A stretch of 64,000 nucleotides of DNA. Source: Symsagittifera roscoffensis. Taxonomy: Eukaryota; Xenacoelomorpha; Acoela; Convolutidae. The position numbers and the translations under genes were made by a program. Below are positions 57,125 through 64,000 of the stretch, one piece after another; positions within the stretch are counted from its first letter, which is position 1; every line of letters starts with the position of its first letter. Where the stretch lies: contig NC_087066.1 of NCBI RefSeq assembly GCF_963678635.1, forward strand, positions 47,467,129 through 47,531,128, written 5' to 3'. The notes under the pieces are model-generated. The model was not told the origin of the DNA. It did not search any database and saw only the letters and a list, made by a program, of their open reading frames with translations.

Positions 57125-57442
57125 GTCTAATAGATACTCAGGTGAATGGATCAATAGGAATAGACTTCAGCGACCTTTCGGATCCCGATTCTTATTTGGA
57201 CAGATTAGCCAAAGTACGCGAGCACTTGCTTCAATACGGCGTAACATCATTCTGTCCGTCTATCATTACGAGTGACCAGCACACCTATGAACTCATCGAT
57301 GATCTTTTGCAAAGCATTCCAGTAGGAGGAATAGACGGGGTGGTCGGATTCCATTATGAAGGACCTTTCTTGTCTGAGAAATTCTCGGGTGCACACAGAA
57401 AACAATTGCTCCGCACAGCTACGTCTATCCAAAACTTTACTG
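57125..57442 (+). CDS. AMDHD2: AMDHD2 exon 2 (first metal-site Glu)
   Basis: Acceptor TTTCGTTTAG; the first two bases complete the Gly from exon 1. The peptide runs LIDTQVNGSIGIDFSDLSDP, YGVTSFCPSIITS, GVVGFHYEGPFLSEKFSGAH. The HxEGPF motif supplies the metal-binding Glu of NagA-type deacetylases. Donor ACTG|GTACTA, phase 1. Confidence 0.94.
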
Positions 57443-57543
57443 GTACTATTCAAAAAAATATCGTATAACATATCGCTTCTAGTTTAACTTCGGTAACGAT
57501 CCATCAGACGCTTTACAATTTTTTTAACAAAATATATGTTTAG

Positions 57544-58105
57544 ATATGTACGGATCAATGAAGCACGTCAAAATAATCACAGTTGCACCTGAAGCCATTT
57601 CATCGACATATGATGTCATTCAACAATTGAGGTCTAAGGGAGTTACAGTAAGCATTGGCCATACTGATTGCACTTACAAAGAAGCGATGGAAGCCCTAGA
57701 TCAAGGAGCTAATTCAATAACTCATCTTTATAGTTGCATGAGACCCCTACACCATCGGCAACCAGGGGTCATTGGAACTATTAGCTCCGGTAATTTTCAA
57801 CTAATTTATCTTCAACAAATTATCAACGGCCATAATGATCAAACTGAAAATGTTCATGCAGATCTGAAGCTTTACTACAGTCTCATAACGGATGGTGTGC
57901 ATGTTAGCAGTCCTGTTATTAGAAGCTCATACAAAACCAATGCAAATGGGTTGATTTTGGTTACGGACGCATCCAGCACCGCAGGATACCCGCCCGGAGT
58001 TTATCGCTCGAATGGACAAAATGTTGAGGTGAAGGATGATCGCGTGGTGATTCAAGGCACAAATACGCTGGCAGGGAGCAATGCAACCCTCACGCACTGC
58101 TTGAA
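57544..58105 (+). CDS. AMDHD2: AMDHD2 exon 3 (catalytic core)
   Basis: Acceptor ATGTTTAG; enters in phase 1 (G + AT gives Asp), then MYGSMKHVKIITVAPE. It carries the conserved histidines in VSIGHTDCTY and SITHLYSCM, the substrate-binding DGVHV, and the catalytic Asp in LILVTDASS. A ~25-residue insert (FQLIYLQQIINGHNDQTENV region) relative to human AMDHD2 lies before the DGVHV motif. Donor TTGAA|GTATGT, phase 2. Confidence 0.94.
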
Positions 58106-58181
58106 GTATGTATATATTTTCTTACTAGACATCAGAACTACGGTTGTAAATCTCATGAGTAATTTCACAATTTTCTGATAG

Positions 58182-58386
58182 GGTTCTTGCAGCATCATCA
58201 AACTTGACAGTACCAGAAGCCGTCAAATGTGTAACGGAGAATGTAGCTGATATGATTGAAGAGAATTGTTTGGGACTATTGCAAAAAGGGCGGACAGCGA
58301 ATTTGGTTTTGATGTCTAACGATTACAAACCTGTTTTAGTATTCGTCAAAGGAAAAGTTGTTTATAAAGCATTAACAGAAGAATGA
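58182..58386 (+). CDS. AMDHD2: AMDHD2 exon 4 (C-terminus)
   Basis: Acceptor CTGATAG; one base completes a Lys, then VLAASSNLTVPEAVKCVTEN and GLLQKGRTANLVLMSNDYKP, the usual N-P-A..G..G-x-x-A-D-L-V end of the amidohydrolase fold, with TGA at 58384. Exons sum to 190 + 318 + 562 + 205 = 1275 nt, an intact frame of 424 codons plus stop. Confidence 0.93.
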
Positions 58387-58717
58387 ATAATTAATAATTC
58401 TTTTCAAAGAGACGCCTCGCGCCACTTCCGATACAACACATACATAGCATGACAAGGGTGGGCAGTCAAAGATCACAATGTTCCTATCAGCCGAAAGGGT
58501 CTAAGCGCAGAAAAATAGACAAAAGTTTATTTATAAGGGCTAATCGATAAAATACAGTAATTAGAATTGTCAATATTATCCAGGAAATGAGTAAATTATA
58601 CATTGATTAAGCAATTTCACCAATTTTTTTTTTAAAAAAAAGTCTCGATCAAATTAATAACTCTATGCATAATTTTGTTTCTCTGGTAATATTGACAATT
58701 TTAAGACTTGCTTTACC

Positions 58718-59443
58718 GATTAGCTTAAAATTATATTTTTCTGCTCTTTGATAAGTGAGAAGGTCAAAAATTATCATGATAACCGGATTTATCATCTTTT
58801 TGAAAAATTATCATGGAATTTCATTAGTTAGAGAAAAGTTAAGTAAAACGTGAATAAAAGTAGAGAGTTTTATATTTGAATAAGAATTTTATAACCATGA
58901 AAGAATAAAAAATCTCAGAAATTTACAGGAAAATGTTATTCATGATTACCTAATTGATTATGTAATTACAGTTGTTTAAATTTGATTGGTTATAAAGTTT
59001 TAGAGCATTTTTGGACATGTTTTTCATTTTTGATCGTTTTGTAAATATTGTTAAAAAATTTTAATCCTGATGATGCACAAAATGTGCGAAAACGTTTGAA
59101 TTAACATTTCAAATTTCTTATGAAAGTAGAGAGAGTCAGATGGTTTGGAATCAGGTCAACCAGATTGAGCAAACTAACACCTGCACAGAATAAACCGGAT
59201 TTGAAAAAAACTCAATAAGATTGAAGAGATTTTTGATTAAAAGTAAATTACAAAGATTTTCGCAACTGCGTTTGACCCGATTTCAAACCATCTGACTCCC
59301 CTACTTTTATTCACGTTTTACTTAACTTTTTTTTATTTTATTAAAATCCATGATAATTTTTCAAGATGATAAATCCGTTTGTCAAGATAAATTTTGACCT
59401 TCTCACGTATCAAGGAGCAGAAAAAAATATTGTTAAGCTTATC
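58718..59443. mobile_element. Foldback element with long inverted arms, interrupted
   Basis: 58718-58867 continued by 59134-59160 is the inverted complement of 59268-59443: matching segments include TTTCTGCTC, GTGAGAAGGTCAAA, GGATTTATCATCTT, GAAAAATTATCATGG, AAGTTAAGTAAAACGTGAAT and GAGTCAGATGGTTTG. Once the nested insertion is removed the arms are ~180 bp with a ~110-bp loop. No coding capacity; class uncertain (foldback or MITE). Confidence 0.75.
58868..59122 (+). mobile_element. ~255-bp insertion with 11-bp target duplication inside the foldback
   Basis: It is flanked by AAAGTAGAGAG at 58857-58867 and 59123-59133, the expected result of an insertion into a single copy of this sequence in the foldback arm (the opposite arm has one uninterrupted copy). 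Near its 3' end CTGATGA (59067) and GAAA (59088) flank a GCACA/TGTGC stem, the shape of a hammerhead ribozyme core and of the 3' ends of some Penelope-like elements. One extra T after CTGATGA and lack of a clear cleavage strand argue against an active ribozyme. Confidence 0.55.
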
Positions 59444-59670
59444 GAACAGAGGTCAAAGCTCGATAACAGTCGGTTTTTTTGAAGAGGTCAAAGCTAGAAA
59501 GCAGACGGTTTTATTATTGATTTTTTCATGATTTAACGTTGATGGAATATTATAAAATTAAGAGATTCCAGCTTGTCAAATTTGTTATCTTGATACAAGA
59601 AACATTTCAAAACTCAGCACTAAATCCATAGGTCAGGTCAGTTAAGCCCGTACATAGCTCAATTGGATTT

Positions 59671-59952
59671 CTAGGACTGAGTACCTTGAGCAGCAATTTG
59701 GATAGCGTTCGTGATGCTTTTCAAGCACTTTCTTTCTGCTGCCATTCGAGCAAGGTGAAACAGGTTTTCGAGTGTCTCCAGTGGTGCGATTTCAGGGATT
59801 GCTGCTACTTCTTGATTTGTTGCTTTAAATACCTTGATATCTTCGTAAATCCTTAATCTCAAGTAATTCAACTCAAATCTTAGAAAAATCAAAAAAACAA
59901 TTTTGGACATCAAATTTTTGAAGACAAAAAGCGAACTCACATATTCTTCCAT
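59671..59952 (-). CDS. Unassigned minus-strand ORF antisense to LINE 5' end
   Basis: 93 codons from ATG (in the repeated LINE 5' segment) to TGA or equivalent stop at the low end. The latter part (IYEDIKVFKATNQEVAAIPE, APLETLENLFHLARMAAERK) has balanced composition unlike the AT-rich noise around it. ATGGAAGAATAT is followed by GTGAGT, so an in-frame mini-intron with acceptor ATTTGAG at ~59880 is possible. I do not recognise the protein; it could be part of the LINE family or a host exon. Confidence 0.3.
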   Translation of the reverse strand: MEEYVSSLFVFKNLMSKIVFLIFLRFELNYLRLRIYEDIKVFKATNQEVAAIPEIAPLETLENLFHLARMAAERKCLKSITNAIQIAAQGTQS

Positions 59953-60470
59953 TTACCAAATAAATAAGAAAAACCAAATTAAAAGCAAATTAAAATAAGA
60001 TCTAATGTTTCTAAAAGAAACATTTTCTTGATTTCCGAAAATTTATTTGGTCTACACTCATTCTGATTACTGCTGATTACGAACTTCTGATTACTGCTTA
60101 CCTTCTAACTCTGCCAAACTTTTTTTGCCTTATTTTCTCTGCCAAATTATTTCAGCCAAACTATGCCAAGTTTTTTCTCAAAACAGTAAACATTTCAAAA
60201 CTCAGCAATAAATCCTAAATCTCAACTAAATCAACTCAAATCTTAAAAAATTCTTCATGCATTTTGAACATTGAATTTTTGAAGATATAAAGCGAACTAA
60301 AACATTCTTCCATATAGCTAATTAAAAAATAAAAACCAAATTGAAAGTTAATTCACATAATTAACCGATATTTCCGAAACAAAAAATTTTTGATTTCCGA
60401 AAAATTATTTTATCTACATTCAATCTGATAACTTCTGATTACGAATTTCTGATTACTACTTACACTCTAA
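59850..60470 (+). repeat. LINE 5' region as a ~358-bp tandem repeat (two units)
   Basis: 59850-60110 matches 60205-60470: CAACTCAAATCTTA, GAAGAC/ATA-AAAGCGAACT, CATTCTTCCAT, TTGATTTCCGAAAA and TCTGATTAC..CGAA/TTTCTGATTACT occur in the same order. The position immediately before ORF1 suggests repeated promoter-bearing 5' UTR monomers, as in several other LINE families. Confidence 0.6.
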
Positions 60471-60533
60471 GTCTGCACTTTATAGTGGATAAGCTCTTTT
60501 AGTTGACTATCTAAAACTAGTCTAGCCACAATT

Positions 60534-61161
60534 ATGTCTAGTAATAAATTAACATTTGAGGAGTTTGACAAACTTAATAAAAAAGCTCTATTAAAAATTT
60601 ATGCTGATCTGTACGACCAGAAGGAGGACTATAGAAAGACTATCAACATGATTAATCAAACAGGGGGAAGTGCAATTGGAACTTCAGGACAAATTCAGGA
60701 ATCAAGCAACCAAAACAGTAGTAACATGACCACAGTTATACGTGAGTTTGACACCTTCAAAAATTCCGAAAGTACTAAAAATTTAATTTTGGCTTTTAGT
60801 ATAACAGCAAGAATCAGAACAGAAACTGTGCCCAACGATAAGTTAATGGATTCATATAGGGGCAGTAGTACAGAGGAAAAACTGAAAGTAGTAACTAAAA
60901 TATCCAAACTCGGAGCTTGAATGCGTAATTAAGCAGGATGGCACTAACTCTATTTTAAAAAGGATATCTGAAAATTTGAATGACTTCTCGATAAAGTTTG
61001 AGGAACTGATTGAATTATTCATGCAACACTTCACGCCTCAAAATGTGGTAATATGCGAAATACCACCAATTTTGGATAACGTAGAGGCAAATAAAAACGT
61101 GGGCTTGGATAAGGAAAATTTGAATTGTACATACAGCTCTAAACCTGTTATCGTGTGCTGA
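60534..61161 (+). pseudogene. LINE ORF1-like protein, broken
   Basis: ATG at 60534 opens MSSNKLTFEEFDKLNKKALL and runs 128 codons to a TGA at 60918; a shifted frame then continues with VIKQDGTNSILKRISENLND and FSIKFEELIELF. The N-terminal part has the look of a small helical nucleic-acid-binding or coiled-coil ORF1, but no zinc knuckle is visible. Assigned by position before the endonuclease. Confidence 0.5.
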
Positions 61162-61631
61162 AATTTAATACAATGATAAAAAGCAACAACGACTGGGGCT
61201 TTTTCTATTGGGACAATGTTCTTTTAAATGACGAGCGTGGAGTCCCTTTTTTAAGCAAAGGCCTCAGATCTTCTATATGCCAATATTCTAATAATCTACC
61301 CGCCCAAAAAATGTACACATCTTCAATAATCAGGAGAAAAACAACAATTCTGTAAAACGGATCCATCCTTATCAACGGTCACGCAATAATTTCAATAACC
61401 TTACTATGCCTCCAAACCCCTCATAGAATTCTTTGCAGAGTTACTATCGCTAAAGCTGGTTAAGAAGAAATTGGTAGGAGTCTGGTCTTTCTGTTTTGGA
61501 ATTTTCAAAAACGTAAATGATAACAAATAAACTCTTAGCTAGCTTCTTTAGGCTAATGTTCATCGATTGCAACGAAATGATGATTTTTCGAGAATTTAAT
61601 AAATTCACAAAAAGTAATAACTTTCCATGGG

Positions 61632-62640
61632 TTGCCATTTTTATCCATTAGATCAAACTGGGTGCCTCTCAAGCGCACTAATAACATCACTATAGTGCCT
61701 TTCCAGCGCATTTTACCTTTATCGTTCTTATTAGTAATTTTACTTTTACTAATGTTAAAAATACTTCTCGTGTTAATTATTTTATTGTCAAATACATTTT
61801 TATGCTGCGGCGACATCAAATCAACCCCAGGTCCAACTGTACAATTAATGACACATCGGAGCGACTAACCGATTGAAAAAAAAAAACAAGTTAAATATTC
61901 TACATCTAAAATGCAGGAGTTTAAGCAAAAAAATATCAAAACTAAAAAAAACTAGTAAAACCATGTGGATTAAACACAATTTATGAGTTCTCTGAGACAT
62001 GGTTTATTGACTCTAATTACAACATTTATGGACACTAGATAGTGATCATTTTGCCTCCTTTCGATGTGATAGATCAGCAGTCGCAAGCGAAAAAACAAAA
62101 GGAGGTGGCGTCATAATACTCATTCCCAAATTCTTACACGCTACGCACAGATCTAAATTTATTTCATGAAAAGTATGACAGCATCTGGGTAGAATTTAAA
62201 ACATCAAAGAACAAAACTGAAAGATCAACAATATTAAATATTTCCTTTAATCCAAATAAATCTAACAAAGTAGAGTTTGTCGATAAACTTGCTCTTTCAG
62301 TTAACTTCGCACAATCCTATAATTCAAATTTTGTTCTCTTGGGCGACTACAACTTTAATTATTCAAATACTGAAGAAAAAGAATCCTTGGATACAATTTA
62401 AACGCTCTATAACTTCAAATTTGTCAATAAATTAAGACCAACTCATTCAAAAACACTGATTGACTATATGACCACAGGTTTAAACTCAACCGAATTGAAG
62501 AAAAAAGTGTCAAACTTCACTCCACCAATTAAAACTGATCACTTAGCTACAATTTTGATATTTGAATTAAAGTTAGTTGATAAAACTGTGCCGTTTAAGC
62601 GCACTATCTACGATAGATCGAATTATTAGAAAAGAAATTA
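61632..62640 (+). pseudogene. CR1/jockey-type LINE: hydrophobic leader, 2A-like motif and endonuclease, broken
   Basis: 61632-61868 encodes a leucine-rich hydrophobic stretch ending NTFLCCGDIKSTPGP. This occupies the place of the L-rich plus GDIELNPGP sequence seen at the start of pol in CR1/L2-related LINEs. The endonuclease follows in fragments: SETWFIDSN (~61990), DSIWVEFKTSKNKTERS (~62175), NFVLLGDYNFNYS (D-x-N, ~62330) and LRPTHSKTLIDYMTTG, then KTDHLATI with the D-H pair (~62536). Confidence 0.75.
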
Positions 62641-64000
62641 AAACTGCCTAACAAACCTTAAATGGGTGTCTTTTTACAGACAGAATAACCCTGAAAAAAT
62701 GTTCAACGTTTTGAATTCCAATATAGTAGGCTGCCTGAAAAGATTCGCACCACTTAAAACAGTCTACATTTGTAATGACAAATCAAAAGTCAACCTGAAA
62801 AACGATAATTTCATATCGAAACTATTTAATCCTAAAACAACTAAGCGACAGAAATGGAACATAACAAATGACACAAGAAACTCGAGAACATCAGCAAACA
62901 AAATTACACTACTAAAAAAATTCATTTGGTGAAGCAATAACCAACAACTTCAAAATGGCAAATTTTGAAGGGAAAAAAAACGAAAAATTTAATTAAATTA
63001 ACCATCAAAAACACAAGGACCAAAAAGGAACGCAATCAAAAGTTTTGTTCCCGGTTTGTAAAAGAAATTGAATGTAAAATTACAAATTTAAACGCAAATA
63101 AACCACAGACCCAAAATTTCTTAAAAATGAATTTATTAAATACAATTTATTTCCAACTGGACTCAAAAGAGCAATTGTTACCCCAATATGCAAAAAAGAT
63201 GACCCAGAAATAGCAGAGAACTATTAACCAACCTCCATAACAGGTGCACTCTCTAAAGTTTTTGAGAAACTACTATACAAACAAAACAGTGAATACTTAT
63301 TATCTAATAAACTGCTCAGCAACACCCCATTTGTTTTTGGAAATTCACATTCAACGATGGACGCCATCCTTTATTGCACTGAGTTCTTACGCAAATCGAC
63401 GGATGAAAACAAATATGTTTCCGTATCTTTAATAGATCTATCCAAAGCTTTCGATTCCATCAACCACGAACATTTAAAGAACAAATTGAATGATTTGGGA
63501 TTCTCTGAATCAGCAATTGAAATAATTCATAGCTTTATAAACAAAATACAGCAGAAACTGTAATAAACAATACTGAATCCAATTGAATCTCACTTCAGCA
63601 AGGCGTACCTCATTGTACAATTTTGGGACCCTAATTTTCAACATATACAAAAATGACTTGAACAAAAATTTAACTGAAACTTGCAAAAGTGATACAATAT
63701 GCAGGTGATACATTACTATTTTGTGATGATGACATCCGAAAAGCTCTACAGCTATTGCAAAAAACCTGTCAGAATTTGTCTCTGTACATCACAAAACATT
63801 CTCTAAACTCCACACAAAGAAAACTGAATTGACAAAAATTAGCAAAAAACATCAAGGCAGAAACCACAATTCAAAGTTCAGTATTATTTTAGATGATGAC
63901 AAAACAGAAAAAAAGCCAGAAATTAAATAATTGGGGGCTAATTCCAGATCAATTTCTAACTTTTCAAGGAGAAGTTAAGATATAACAAGAAAATGGCTTG
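62641..64000 (+). pseudogene. CR1/jockey-type LINE reverse transcriptase, mutated active site
   Basis: RT motifs: ITGALSKVFEKLLY (~63240), NTPFVFGNSHSTMDAI (~63318), VSLIDLSKAFDSINHEHL (motif A, ~63425), then after frame breaks QGVPHCTILGP (motif B) and IQYAGDTLLF (motif C at ~63696). The usual YADD reads YAGD, removing one catalytic Asp. The element runs off the right edge of the window. Confidence 0.85.

Overview
This is animal (metazoan) nuclear DNA, AT-rich and crowded with transposable elements. The evidence is split genes with canonical GT-AG introns, whose conceptual products match animal families (DESI1, TXNDC9, AMDHD2, and an EF-hand protein), together with copia, LINE, hAT, Helitron/Helentron and satellite sequences. 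There is no bacterial operon structure, CRISPR array or intact RNA gene. I cannot name the species; the mix suggests an invertebrate.

Layout. 1-1.4 kb is a 30-bp satellite with a ~506-bp higher-order period that runs off the left edge. 1.4-11.5 kb has no gene I can support and holds Helentron-like non-autonomous elements, dispersed repeats and hairpins. 11.64-26.74 kb (+) is an EF-hand protein in three exons, all joined in phase 0. Its first intron looks like a GC-AG intron. Its ~14-kb second intron is packed with mobile DNA: a Helitron Pif1-helicase remnant, a FLYWCH fragment, a ~1.38-kb tandem duplication, and a hAT MITE with an 8-bp target duplication. 27.47-29.01 kb (-) is a complete two-exon DESI1 gene, convergent with the EF-hand gene, with a MITE in its intron. 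29.4-35.3 kb holds two copies of an AP-endonuclease LINE, both decayed, whose 3' part encodes C2H2 zinc fingers. 36.7-37.3 kb is a ~165-bp satellite. 37.7-44.6 kb is a recombined cluster of broken Ty1/copia elements.

45.22-49.04 kb (-) is a complete three-exon TXNDC9 gene. Its second intron contains three Helentron-like elements in the same orientation, two of them directly abutting, and its first intron contains a hAT transposase relic. 51.3-55.1 kb is a very recent tandem duplication (~1.9 kb unit) that carries the first coding exon of AMDHD2 twice. 55.1-57.1 kb is a 5'-truncated, relatively GC-rich LINE with a restriction-like endonuclease, sitting in AMDHD2 intron 1. 57.13-58.39 kb holds AMDHD2 exons 2-4. 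58.7-59.45 kb is a foldback element with a nested ~255-bp insertion. 59.85 kb to the right edge is a CR1/jockey-type LINE with duplicated 5' sequence, ORF1, a degenerate 2A-like motif, an endonuclease and an RT whose catalytic YADD has become YAGD.

The four host genes do not form a pathway: AMDHD2 deacetylates GlcNAc-6-phosphate, DESI1 is a deSUMOylating-type cysteine peptidase, TXNDC9 is a phosducin-like co-chaperone of the CCT chaperonin, and the EF-hand protein should bind calcium. The most notable features are the duplicated first-exon module of AMDHD2, the Helentron-like family with its paired stem-loops, the LINE with C-terminal zinc fingers, and the possible GC-AG intron.
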